Source: Bacteroidales bacterium
GTDB taxonomy: Bacteria; Bacteroidota; Bacteroidia; Bacteroidales; F082
Direction of reading: 5' to 3'
Assembly (NCBI GenBank): GCA_015709215.1
Contig: JACCQN010000003.1
Coordinates: 1 to 64,000, forward strand
Length of the DNA stretch: 64,000 nucleotides
Both the position numbers and the translations under genes were made by a program. The notes under the pieces are model-generated. The model was given only the letters and a program-made list of their open reading frames with translations, made no database searches and was not told the origin of the DNA. Shown in pieces: positions 16,952 through 25,458 of this stretch (positions are counted from its first letter, which is position 1; every line of letters begins with the position of its first letter).

Positions 16952-19051
16952 TTATTTCAGCCACTGATCAAGCCAGTTGAAGAAGCGACGCTGCCAAAGG
17001 ATGCCATTTTGAGGTTTGAGCACCCAATGGTTTTCATCCGGAAAATAAAGGTATTCGGCGGGGATATCGCGCAAAACAGCAGCATTGAAAGCTTGCATGC
17101 CCTGTGAGGCAACAATACGGTAATCCAGCTCGCCATGCACAACCATAATGGGTGCGTCCCAGTTTTGCACAAAGCGATGTGGTGAATTGGCATAAGACCA
17201 TTGCGTCACCGGATTATCCTTATCCCAATATGGCCCGCCCAAATCCCAGTTTACAAACCACATTTCATCTGTCTCGAGGTATTGAGCTTCCAGGTTAAAC
17301 ATGCCATCATGGGCTATAAACGCCTTGAAACGCCCGTTGTGATTGCCTGCCAGCCAATATACCGAAAATCCGCCATAGCTTGCTCCAACGGCTCCCAGCC
17401 TGTCTTCATCAATAAAAGGTTCTTTGGCCAGTTCATCGATAGCGGCAAGATAATCGCGCATATTTTGCCCGCCATAGTCGCCACTGATCTGTTCGTTCCA
17501 TTCCTGGCCAAAGCCGGGCAGGCCACGCCGGTTGGGAGCAACGATAATGTAATCGTTAGCAGCCATCATCTGGAAATTCCAGCGATACGACCAAAACTGA
17601 CTGACTGTACTTTGCGGGCCACCCTGACAGTAAAGCAAGGCCGGATACTTTTTGTTGGGGTCGAAATGAGGCGGATAAATCACCCAGGTGAGCATCTGTT
17701 TGCCATCAGTAGTTTCGATCCAGCGTTCTTCAACTTTTCCCATTGTGAGCTGGTCGAGCAGAGGTTTATTCACGAAAGTGAGTTGTGATTGTTTACCACT
17801 TGCTTCATCAACTTGAAAAATTTCGATGGGGCTCGACATCGACATGCGTGTTGCCAAAAGCTGATCTCCGGCTGGAATTAATCCAGTGTAACTGTGAACA
17901 CCATCGGTAATTTTTTGGATTGTTCCAGAGTTAATTGTGAGACTATAAAGCTGATCCAAAGCGTGATGATTACTGATAAAATAAATTTTAGAACCATCAT
18001 CAGACCATTGCAGACTTTGCACATTCTGATCAAAACCTTCTGTGAAATCAGCAACTGTACCTTTACTTAGGTTTTTCACCATCAGTCGCACTTTATCTGC
18101 CTCATAACCATCACGTTCCATACTTTCCCATGCCAGTAAATTTCCGTCGGGCGAAAAAACCGGAGCCAAATCGTAACCCATCATTCCTTCGGTGAGGTTT
18201 ATTGTTTTTCCTGATTTCAGTTCATATTGATAAATATCTGCATTGGTAGAAATACTGTACGCTTTGCCAGTCTTTTTCCGGGCACAATAAATCAGTGATT
18301 GGCTATCCGGAGCCCATTGCAATTGTTCCATTCCGCCAAAGGGACGTAAAGGAGTTTCCCAAGGTTCATCTTTCATCAGATCTATAGGATTACTAATAGA
18401 AGAACCGTTGTAATCAGCCACAAAAACATGGCTGTAAGTATCTACCCAATGATCCCAATGACGATACATCAGATCATTATTAATACGGCCTGTTGCGAGT
18501 GGCAGATCGGGATAAATATCCTGTGTTGAGGGCTTTAGTTTAACTTCAGCAGTCAACAGGATTTTAGACTGATCGGGGGCATAATCAAAACCAGTGATGC
18601 CGCCTTCGATACTGGAAATCTGTGTGCTACCAGTGCCATCCGGATTCATTTCCCACAGCTGCATGCTACCGCTTTTTGCCGATAAAAAACCTATCTTTTT
18701 ACCATCGGGTCTCCAGCGTGGGTTGTATTCCCCCCATGATGTATGCGTTAGCTGAATCGATTCAGCGGCGGCTAAATCCATCAGGTAAAGTTCAGTATTG
18801 CCTTTGTTTTGTTCGATACTGTAGTAAGTGATGCCATACAGCAGTTTGGTTTTGTCGGGCGACAGTGCTGTTTCGCCGATTCGCCCGAGCGACCACAGCA
18901 CTTCGGGGCTTATTTTATCCGAACTTAATGTAAGTGATTGCGGCCCAATGGGCTCCTTCATTTTTTGCTGTTCCGGATTCATTTGAAAATCACAAGCGGA
19001 TGCAAAAGTGATTAACAAGATTAAAATCAGTATGTTCCTTGATTTTTGCAT
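16952..19051 (-). CDS. Lipoprotein S9 family peptidase (prolyl oligopeptidase / acylaminoacyl-peptidase type)
   Basis: 699 residues. Signal peptide with lipobox TFASAC near residue 20. The first part (about 40-430) is a WD40-like beta-propeller with repeats such as 'WRPDGKKIGFLSAKSG' and 'FSPDGNLLAWESM'. The C-terminal alpha/beta hydrolase has the nucleophile motif GASYGG near residue 557, Asp in 'GELDYRIV' near 642 and His in 'DENHWV' near 674. It hydrolyses peptides in the periplasm or at the cell surface. A single gene between the convergent mpl and the GH-like gene (50 bp away, same strand). Confidence 0.94.
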   Translation of the reverse strand: MQKSRNILILILLITFASACDFQMNPEQQKMKEPIGPQSLTLSSDKISPEVLWSLGRIGETALSPDKTKLLYGITYYSIEQNKGNTELYLMDLAAAESIQLTHTSWGEYNPRWRPDGKKIGFLSAKSGSMQLWEMNPDGTGSTQISSIEGGITGFDYAPDQSKILLTAEVKLKPSTQDIYPDLPLATGRINNDLMYRHWDHWVDTYSHVFVADYNGSSISNPIDLMKDEPWETPLRPFGGMEQLQWAPDSQSLIYCARKKTGKAYSISTNADIYQYELKSGKTINLTEGMMGYDLAPVFSPDGNLLAWESMERDGYEADKVRLMVKNLSKGTVADFTEGFDQNVQSLQWSDDGSKIYFISNHHALDQLYSLTINSGTIQKITDGVHSYTGLIPAGDQLLATRMSMSSPIEIFQVDEASGKQSQLTFVNKPLLDQLTMGKVEERWIETTDGKQMLTWVIYPPHFDPNKKYPALLYCQGGPQSTVSQFWSYRWNFQMMAANDYIIVAPNRRGLPGFGQEWNEQISGDYGGQNMRDYLAAIDELAKEPFIDEDRLGAVGASYGGFSVYWLAGNHNGRFKAFIAHDGMFNLEAQYLETDEMWFVNWDLGGPYWDKDNPVTQWSYANSPHRFVQNWDAPIMVVHGELDYRIVASQGMQAFNAAVLRDIPAEYLYFPDENHWVLKPQNGILWQRRFFNWLDQWLK

Positions 19052-19100
19052 AAGATTTAAAGCTTAATGAAGGCTTAAAAGTACCGAATTTTGCTTAAAT

Positions 19101-21278
19101 CTAATCTGTTAACTCAAAAATAATCGGAAAGCCGCTTAGTTTTTGTAATTCAGAATGCTCTGCTTTCTCCCATTCATGCATAGCGTTTCCATCCAGTTTG
19201 AGCATTTGTTTTGCCTTTTTGAAAGCACTATGTTTAATGACTAAAGATTGTTCGGGATCATTTTCGTGATGCAACCAGGCAACAAGGAAAACTTTCCCGC
19301 CCGAAAGTTCTTGGAAGCGATAAATGCTGTGAGTTTTTTTTTCTTCAACAATTTCGGTTAAGGTAGTATTGCCTAAAACACTCATTAGCTTTTCAAAAGC
19401 AAAATATGCAGGTTTGGGCTCAAAGTTATTTTTTGCAGAAGCTGTAAGCCCACTGCGGCTGTGGTAATAAGAGTCGGTATTTTCGTTAGCATAGAAGTAC
19501 CAATAAACACGGTCAGCACCTTCGCGTAATAGTTTTAGAGTAGCTCGTACCCCCCAGGCCACCTGCTTTTCGGCACTTATGCAATTGCTATGGGTGCAGT
19601 TTTCGCCTCCTCCATCACTATCATAACCAAATTCTGTTACCCAAACTTCCGCCTGAGGAGCATAACGATCGCGGTAGAGCAGCATATTTCTTAACGCATT
19701 AATCGGTGATTGTGGGTTTTCGGGAGGCAATGCGATAAGGTTTCCAAGGCTGTCGTTGGCATAAGAGTATAGGTGAATATTGAGTGCATCCGACTGCTTT
19801 ATCATGCTTGTTGTGATAAAATCAGGAAGGAAATTATTTTGATCATCATAGGAATGTTGCCTAAAAGTTGCTTGAAAAGCTGCCGGAAGGCGCAAAAGGT
19901 TGGAATTTGCATCCGTAAATCCCTGCATCATGCCACTTCCCAGTTTTTGGTAAAATGCGGGCTGGTAATCCCAGGGTTCATTTCCTGCTTCAACAGCTTC
20001 GGCAAATTTTTTAGTGCCAAAATGTATAGCAAATTCACGTCCAATTGCATGAGCTTCTGCTTCAGGCATCTGCCAGAGGCTGTCAGGAAAAGTACTGTTT
20101 TTGAATAAGATGGTTGAAAGAATCTCGAATCCCTGCGATTTCAAAAAGCCATATTCACGATCCCAGTTGAGCCACCAGTTAGCAGCTGTTCCTTTTGCTG
20201 CCATCGATTCATAAGCTGCTGAAATACCAGGTTTTGGAATATCCCAGTAAAGGAAATGATAGAGCCTGAGTTTTTTGAAAATGCCGCTGAATTGCCGCCA
20301 GCCCTTGCTATTGTTGATTTGTTCGCTGTATTGTTGTTGACCCCATCCCCAAACCATATTCAGACCTATCCGGTTAATGAGCGGTTCTATTGATGGCTTA
20401 AAGCTGAGGGCGGCTCCATAAGGTCCGTTTTTATCAAAAAGTTTCAACTCCCACAAAACGGCCTTGGTGTAGTCGGTATTGGAAAGGTTGAAACGAATTT
20501 TGAAATACCGAACGGCTGTTGGATGATTCAGAACAACAGGAATCATTCCAATTGCCATTGGATTAGCCCGATGAAGTAGATTCCATTTTTTACCATCCTC
20601 CGAACCCAAATATTGGATGCTTTCAGTTTTTCCGCTATTGAAGTGGCGGCTGTAGATTTGTCCCAGCTGAACAGTTTTGTTTAAGTCGAGTTGGAAATCA
20701 ACAAAGGGTTTTTGGCTCAAACAAGCCACTTCAAACAATTGAAAGGATGCTGTGCTCTCCATTAATATATGGGAGATGTATTTGCCATTATCAGGAAATA
20801 AGGCAATCAGACTATATTTTTTTTCTGTATTAATATCATTTACAAAAATTGACCCGTCAGCAAAGGCGATAGTCAATTTTACAATCTCGCTGTTTCCAAG
20901 TTTGACGCTGATTCTGTAAGATTTTACCGGCTCTAAAAGGGTAATTTTATGACTAAAAACTGCCAGTGTTCTTTTTTGATTGATGTTTATTGCTGTATTG
21001 AGATCCGCATCTGTTGCTGCATCAGAACTCCTTATCAATCTGTGAGCTGCACGTGGGTGAAATGCGTTTAGATCAGGATTATAAATGTAATTCTCGGGTA
21101 GGGGAGCATCTGATTCCCAAAAAGTATGGATATTTTGATCTATTGCCTGGTTGGGAGCTATACCCTGTGTGGTTTGATTTATGGCCTGTTGAGCATAATC
21201 CTGTGGCAGAAAATCTTCACTTTGAGCAAAAAGCTGTGTTGTAAAAAACAGTAAAACGGGTAAAATAAGCCATTTCAT
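19101..21278 (-). CDS. Secreted clan GH-A-like (GH5/GH39-like TIM barrel) protein
   Basis: 725 residues with a signal peptide ending in FAQS (residues 1-18). Residues about 25-300 are beta-rich; a part around 230-275 resembles an F5/8-type C module, plausibly for carbohydrate binding. From about residue 330 a TIM-barrel pattern appears. 'EAGNEPW' near residue 430 fits the acid/base Glu and 'VTEFGYDS' near residue 548 fits the nucleophile Glu; this spacing is normal for clan GH-A. I cannot name the family or substrate. Located 50 bp upstream of the S9 peptidase and not linked to SusC/D-type genes. Confidence 0.7.
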   Translation of the reverse strand: MKWLILPVLLFFTTQLFAQSEDFLPQDYAQQAINQTTQGIAPNQAIDQNIHTFWESDAPLPENYIYNPDLNAFHPRAAHRLIRSSDAATDADLNTAININQKRTLAVFSHKITLLEPVKSYRISVKLGNSEIVKLTIAFADGSIFVNDINTEKKYSLIALFPDNGKYISHILMESTASFQLFEVACLSQKPFVDFQLDLNKTVQLGQIYSRHFNSGKTESIQYLGSEDGKKWNLLHRANPMAIGMIPVVLNHPTAVRYFKIRFNLSNTDYTKAVLWELKLFDKNGPYGAALSFKPSIEPLINRIGLNMVWGWGQQQYSEQINNSKGWRQFSGIFKKLRLYHFLYWDIPKPGISAAYESMAAKGTAANWWLNWDREYGFLKSQGFEILSTILFKNSTFPDSLWQMPEAEAHAIGREFAIHFGTKKFAEAVEAGNEPWDYQPAFYQKLGSGMMQGFTDANSNLLRLPAAFQATFRQHSYDDQNNFLPDFITTSMIKQSDALNIHLYSYANDSLGNLIALPPENPQSPINALRNMLLYRDRYAPQAEVWVTEFGYDSDGGGENCTHSNCISAEKQVAWGVRATLKLLREGADRVYWYFYANENTDSYYHSRSGLTASAKNNFEPKPAYFAFEKLMSVLGNTTLTEIVEEKKTHSIYRFQELSGGKVFLVAWLHHENDPEQSLVIKHSAFKKAKQMLKLDGNAMHEWEKAEHSELQKLSGFPIIFELTD

Positions 21279-21306
21279 AGTTGAAATTTAGGCTTGCAAA
21301 ATAATC

Positions 21307-21340
21307 AAAAAAAAGTCTGCCGAAAAACCGACAGACTTTT
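21307..21340 (-). terminator. Intrinsic terminator of the tRNA
   Basis: On the minus strand the tRNA is followed by AAAGTCTGtCG-loop-CGgCAGACTTT and then at least eight Ts. This stem-loop separates the tRNA from the secreted GH-like gene just downstream. Confidence 0.85.
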
Positions 21341-21343
21341 GTG

Positions 21344-21417
21344 TAGCGAGACCGAGAGTTGAACTCGGGACCTCCGGGTTATGAATCCGACGCTCTAACC
21401 ATCTGAGCTATCTCGCC
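21344..21417 (-). tRNA. tRNA with CAU anticodon (tRNA-Met, or tRNA-Ile2)
   Basis: 74-nt cloverleaf on the minus strand. The 5' acceptor GGCGAGA pairs with TCTCGCT (terminal G-U pair). D-arm TAGCTCAGATGGTTAGAGC, anticodon loop ATTCATAAC with CAT, and TPsiC arm GAGTTCAACTC are all present. CCA is not encoded (CAC follows). Elongator Met versus lysidine-modified Ile2 cannot be separated by eye. The initiator signature (three G-C pairs in the anticodon stem) is not seen. Confidence 0.93.
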
Positions 21418-21431
21418 ATAATTTTGAGGTG

Positions 21432-21461
21432 CAAAAGTAGTTTTTTCCGAATAAATGACAA
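21432..21461 (-). promoter_or_regulatory. Bacteroidota-type promoter of the tRNA
   Basis: On the minus strand TTG (21461-21459), a 19-bp spacer, and TACTTTTG (21439-21432) match the Bacteroidota consensus TTG - about 19 bp - TAnnTTTG. The -7 element lies 15 bp ahead of the tRNA 5' end. Confidence 0.75.
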
Positions 21462-21870
21462 GAGAATTGGGGAAGTTTTTTTGATTTGATTTTTATCTCT
21501 TGATAGGTAGAAGCAAATTTCGAAGTGTTTATTGTTAATCCTAAAAATTAAAGAAGCAATTTTTGGATGTTATCAGCGTATGTTTTTGCGTTGGCTATTA
21601 AAGGAAATTGATTAAGAGTGAGGAATTAATGAAAGCTGACCTTGTATGTTGACTAAGCTTCGACTCTTATTTTTCAATTTTTAAATAAGCAAAGCTGCCT
21701 CTATTAATATTTAAATAAATTAATTTAATATTTGATAATCAATAGAATAGAAGACTTGTTAGAAGCTTCTGTAAGTTAAAAATCAGGATTCAAAAAAGTA
21801 GATAGTATCAGATGATTCACGTATTGTGCTTACATTTACAACTTCAAAGCAGCATTTTATCTTTATTTCC
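21462..21870. other. AT-rich intergenic region
   Basis: Roughly 400 bp between the tRNA promoter and the histidine kinase. It is strongly AT-rich with no reading frame of interest on either strand and no clear hairpin. It presumably holds the kinase promoter, which I cannot place. Confidence 0.5.
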
Positions 21871-24015
21871 ATGAAACTACAACCTTCAAATTTCCGATTT
21901 CTATTCCTTATAATATTTTCAATTTTATTATCAACCAGCACTTTATATGCGAAGGATAAATTTTCATACGAATCTGATTCCATCGTAATCTCCAGATGGG
22001 TAAAACCAATCAGAGATTCACTTTTTTCAAATCCTTATGTGGTTTTACCATGGTTGGATTCTCTGGAGGAGTTTTCAAAATCCAGTTCAAGTCCTTACAT
22101 TAAATATAGTTATAATAACTTGAAAGCCAATTTTTTTTGGGCTACAATTCGTTATGATTCTGCCAGAATTTATTATCATCGAGCTTTGTATAATGCCAAA
22201 AAAGGTAAATTGGATCAGCCATATATCAACGTACTGGGAAATTTGGGTATTTTATTTAATTTTTTGGACAACTTTGATTCCTCATCTTATTATTACTCAA
22301 AAGCAGTCGAACTGGCAAAATCAAAACAATTCTATGAGCTATATGTAAGAAATATCATCAATTACAGTAATATCTTTACTCAGCAAGGCTATTTTGCTAA
22401 ATCCATTGGTATGCTAACTGATGCCCAGCAAATGAGTAATGCAATGAAAAACAGCGAACTGGATGCAATGTTAGCTTCGGCCATGGCAACAATTTATTAT
22501 TCGCTTGGCGATATTAAACAAATGCATAAATATTATCACAAGGCGATCAGTCATTATAAAGTAACTCATAATCAAGCAGTTCTTGCTACAATTTATATGA
22601 ATATTGCAGAATCCTTTTCGAGCTTGGTAATTAATTATGATTCTGCTGTTTATTATTTTGATCAGGCTTTGGCAATCAGCAATAACCGGAATCGTGCAAA
22701 TATTTTAACTATGATCGACCTTACAAAGGGTAACTTACACTATAATGCTGGTCGGTACGATTCTGCAGAAGTCCGTTACTTAAAAGCAATTTATAATCCA
22801 CTGACAGAAAAACATCTCAGACGAAAAACAGCACTCCATATCAATCTGGCTAATGTTTATCGAAAAATTGGAAATTTTAACAAAGCAATGCTGTATTATT
22901 CAATTGGAGAGCGTTTGGCTGATTCATTAAATCTTGTCGATTACCATATTAATGCCTTGAATGGTATGATTTTAATTGATAGTGTTATGGGTGATTTTGA
23001 ACAGGCTTTTAACCGAAATAGACATTATCAGCGTTTGAAAGAGGTTTTAAATAAAGACAAAAGCATTAACGATCTGAAGGCTATGGAGGTGGAACGTGCA
23101 CTTGAATTACAAAAACTTAAATATGACCTGCTTGAAACAGAAAATAGCCTGCAGCAAAATCAACTCAGAAATCAGCAAATTTTAGGGATATTGATTTTGC
23201 TGGCCTTTATCAGCTCCCTGATTTTTACTGTTGTGCAAATACGAAACACAAGGAAAATCAGGCATTTAAATAAATTATTGAATGACAACATACATGAGCT
23301 TGACCAACAAAAGAGTGCTCTTGAAAAAGCAAATCAGGCCAAGGATAAATTCTTTGCCATTTTAAGTCATGATTTGCGCGGGCCTTCAGCTACCCTCCGA
23401 ACGGGTTTAGACATGCTTAACAATGAATGGCCTGAGTTTTCGGAAGAGGAAAGAACAAATTTGGTTCAACAACTTGATAATTTAGCTAATAGCACCTACG
23501 CGTTGCTTGAAGATTTGCTCGAATGGAGTCGTTTGCAACAAGGTATGATGAAAGTGGTTGAAACTAAATTTCGGCTTTTGGATATTGTTGAGGAAATTAA
23601 GCTGTTATTTTTCATGGCTTTTACTCAAAAACAGCAGGTTTTTAATTTAAAAATTACACCGGAAATTGAGGTAAAAACCGATTATCAAATGCTAAAACAA
23701 ATACTTCATAATCTTGTAGCTAATGCCATTAAATTCACACCTCGCGGAGGTACAATTAGCATCGAAGCAAGAGATACTCCTTCCGAATTGATTATTTATG
23801 TTAAGGATTCAGGGATTGGTATTCCTGTTGAAAAACTGGATCGTTTGTTTGAACTGGATGCTGATTTTGGCAGACCTGGAACCGAAGGCGAAAAAAGCTC
23901 GGGATTGGGACTAATCTTATGCAAAGATTATGCAACGCTTCTGGGCGCCACCTTAAAAGTGGAATCAGAACCGGAAAAAGGTTGCACATTTAGCCTTAGA
24001 TTTTCTAAAAGCTAA
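21871..24015 (+). CDS. TPR-repeat sensor histidine kinase
   Basis: 714 residues from ATG at 21871 (signal peptide about residues 1-29, ends LYAK). A longer frame to 21826 would place non-signal residues ahead. Residues about 60-400 are tetratricopeptide repeats, probably periplasmic. A membrane helix 'ILGILILLAFISSLIFTVVQI' lies near residue 430, then a coiled-coil linker. The HisKA motif 'FAILSHDLRGP' (phospho-His near 500) is followed by the HATPase motifs N ('NLVANAIKF'), G1 ('DSGIGIP') and G2 ('GLGLILCK'). No receiver or output domain and no response regulator gene is adjacent. The nearest regulator is the AraC-type gene 380 bp downstream. Confidence 0.93.
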   Translation: MKLQPSNFRFLFLIIFSILLSTSTLYAKDKFSYESDSIVISRWVKPIRDSLFSNPYVVLPWLDSLEEFSKSSSSPYIKYSYNNLKANFFWATIRYDSARIYYHRALYNAKKGKLDQPYINVLGNLGILFNFLDNFDSSSYYYSKAVELAKSKQFYELYVRNIINYSNIFTQQGYFAKSIGMLTDAQQMSNAMKNSELDAMLASAMATIYYSLGDIKQMHKYYHKAISHYKVTHNQAVLATIYMNIAESFSSLVINYDSAVYYFDQALAISNNRNRANILTMIDLTKGNLHYNAGRYDSAEVRYLKAIYNPLTEKHLRRKTALHINLANVYRKIGNFNKAMLYYSIGERLADSLNLVDYHINALNGMILIDSVMGDFEQAFNRNRHYQRLKEVLNKDKSINDLKAMEVERALELQKLKYDLLETENSLQQNQLRNQQILGILILLAFISSLIFTVVQIRNTRKIRHLNKLLNDNIHELDQQKSALEKANQAKDKFFAILSHDLRGPSATLRTGLDMLNNEWPEFSEEERTNLVQQLDNLANSTYALLEDLLEWSRLQQGMMKVVETKFRLLDIVEEIKLLFFMAFTQKQQVFNLKITPEIEVKTDYQMLKQILHNLVANAIKFTPRGGTISIEARDTPSELIIYVKDSGIGIPVEKLDRLFELDADFGRPGTEGEKSSGLGLILCKDYATLLGATLKVESEPEKGCTFSLRFSKS

Positions 24016-24397
24016 ATATCCAGCAGATGTAGTGCTTTTATACTATAAAGTTATCTGATTTCCATTTTTTTAATAGAAACGATTGAGGCCTCAAGCGTGA
24101 GATTAAGCAATACCTGATCTAAATTATCCACCTAAAGAGCCAATGATATGCAAATTTGTTTCTTTCGTGAGATGCGAAATCTTTGGGATTTTAAAATTGA
24201 AAGTAATATTTTTTTCAAATTCAACATTTTAGCATAACTTCGTAAGAAAATTGTGCTAATGCAATTATCGTGGGTATTCGCCAAAAAGTACAATAAATGT
24301 GAAGATGGATAAATACTGATTGTTTGTTCTGATCGGGTGATAGCATACACTTTTAAGTTCAATGTTTGTATCTGTTTTTTAATGCTAAAAGAATAAA
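24016..24397. other. Intergenic region before the AraC-family gene
   Basis: 382 bp, AT-rich, no coding frame. Short imperfect inverted sequences are present but no terminator with a T-tract. The AraC gene promoter is presumably here; no site matching the TGTAAC repeats of the downstream cluster was found in it. Confidence 0.5.
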
Positions 24398-24958
24398 ATG
24401 GTCCTTTACATCCGGTATATGGTTAGCCTGCGCTGCAAAATGCTAGTGAAAAAGGAGCTTAAGAAGCTGGGGCTTTGGTATGTATTTGTCGACCTTGGCA
24501 CAGTCGAAATCCAAGGCGAGATTACTGACGAACAACGACAGCTACTAAAATCAAACCTTTTAAAATCTGGGCTGGAATTACTTGATGATAAAAAAAGTAT
24601 CCTGATTGAAAGAATAAAAAATGTTGTGATCGAAATGATTCATTACAATGAGGAATTGCCAAAAATAAATTTTTCAAGTTTTATAAGTCAAAAAATCGGA
24701 TATGATTACACCTATTTATCCAATATTTTTTCGGAGGTAAAAGGGATTACTTTACAGCAATATATTATCATGCACCGGATTGAAAAAGTAAAAGAAATGT
24801 TGCTTTACGACGATCTTTCATTAACCGAAATTTCTTACCGGCTGCAGTACAGTAGTGTTGCACATTTATCTAATCAATTTAAAAAAGTAACCGGGCTCAC
24901 ACCATCTTATTTTAAGCAGTTGAAGCAAAAACGACGAAGAAACCTCGAAAATCTGTAA
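24398..24958 (+). CDS. AraC-family transcriptional regulator with ferredoxin-like (HMA-like) N-domain
   Basis: 186 residues. The N-terminal 60 residues ('YIRYMVSLRCKMLVKKELKKLGLWYVFVDLGTVEI') have the beta-alpha-beta pattern of a heavy-metal-associated domain but only one cysteine of the CxxC motif (SLRC), so metal binding is doubtful. Residues about 80-180 are the two AraC helix-turn-helix motifs, ending in 'YSSVAHLSNQFKKVTGLTPSYFKQL'. The type is common in Bacteroidota ahead of stress genes. It is followed by a small membrane protein, an OmpA protein and further small genes whose upstream regions share a direct-repeat motif, so it is the obvious candidate activator. Confidence 0.9.
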   Translation: MVLYIRYMVSLRCKMLVKKELKKLGLWYVFVDLGTVEIQGEITDEQRQLLKSNLLKSGLELLDDKKSILIERIKNVVIEMIHYNEELPKINFSSFISQKIGYDYTYLSNIFSEVKGITLQQYIIMHRIEKVKEMLLYDDLSLTEISYRLQYSSVAHLSNQFKKVTGLTPSYFKQLKQKRRRNLENL

Positions 24959-24962
24959 AATA

Positions 24963-24994
24963 TGTAACACTTTGCCAGAAGTGTGTAACGTTTT
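24963..24994 (+). promoter_or_regulatory. Candidate activator site 1: two TGTAAC repeats, 21 bp apart
   Basis: TGTAACACTTT at 24963-24973 and TGTAACGTTTT at 24984-24994, in the same orientation and 21 bp apart (two helical turns). It starts 5 bp after the AraC-family stop and ends about 60 bp before the next gene. Direct repeats on one face of the helix are typical of AraC-family binding. The assignment to the neighbouring AraC protein is inference. Confidence 0.6.
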
Positions 24995-25053
24995 TTCTCC
25001 TTACTCATCGCAACTTTGACTTTGTCAATATTGACATAAGTAAAGTAATCAAA

Positions 25054-25266
25054 ATGAAAATTTTAGGAATTTCAATCCTGCTTATTGGTTTGGTAATCAC
25101 ACTGATAACAGGATTTAACTATGTAACCCGCGAAAAGGTTATGGACATCGGCGATATGGAAGTCACTGTGAATAAAAATCATTCGGTGGCTTGGTCACCT
25201 ATTGCCGGAGCGGTTGTAATGGCTATTGGTGGCGGAATTTTACTCTTTGGAGTTAAAAAGCCTTAG
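25054..25266 (+). CDS. Small two-helix membrane protein
   Basis: 70 residues. Two hydrophobic segments, 'ILGISILLIGLVITLITGF' (residues 3-21) and 'AWSPIAGAVVMAIGGGILLFGV' (about 46-67), flank a polar loop. Resembles DUF3185-type membrane proteins. Function unknown. It is the first gene after the first TGTAAC repeat site, 87 bp after AraC, and therefore likely regulated by it. Confidence 0.75.
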   Translation: MKILGISILLIGLVITLITGFNYVTREKVMDIGDMEVTVNKNHSVAWSPIAGAVVMAIGGGILLFGVKKP

Positions 25267-25358
25267 AGCTATTATACCTATCAGTAGCTGCTATTGATTC
25301 AATGAATTTGTTAAACGCTTCATTTTTAGGGAATATTACTGGAAAAATGAGTGATCGA

Positions 25359-25390
25359 TGTAAATCTTTTTCAGACTTCTGTAACACTTT
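25359..25390 (+). promoter_or_regulatory. Candidate activator site 2: two TGTAA repeats, 21 bp apart
   Basis: TGTAAATCTTT at 25359-25369 and TGTAACACTTT at 25380-25390. The second half-site is identical over 11 bp to the first half-site of site 1, and the spacing is again 21 bp. It lies about 70 bp upstream of the OmpA-family start. Confidence 0.6.
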
Positions 25391-25458
25391 ACCCTATAAA
25401 CGACCGCAATTTAACACCTTCAGATTCAAGTTTTAATTATCAAGCTAATTTCAAAAAA

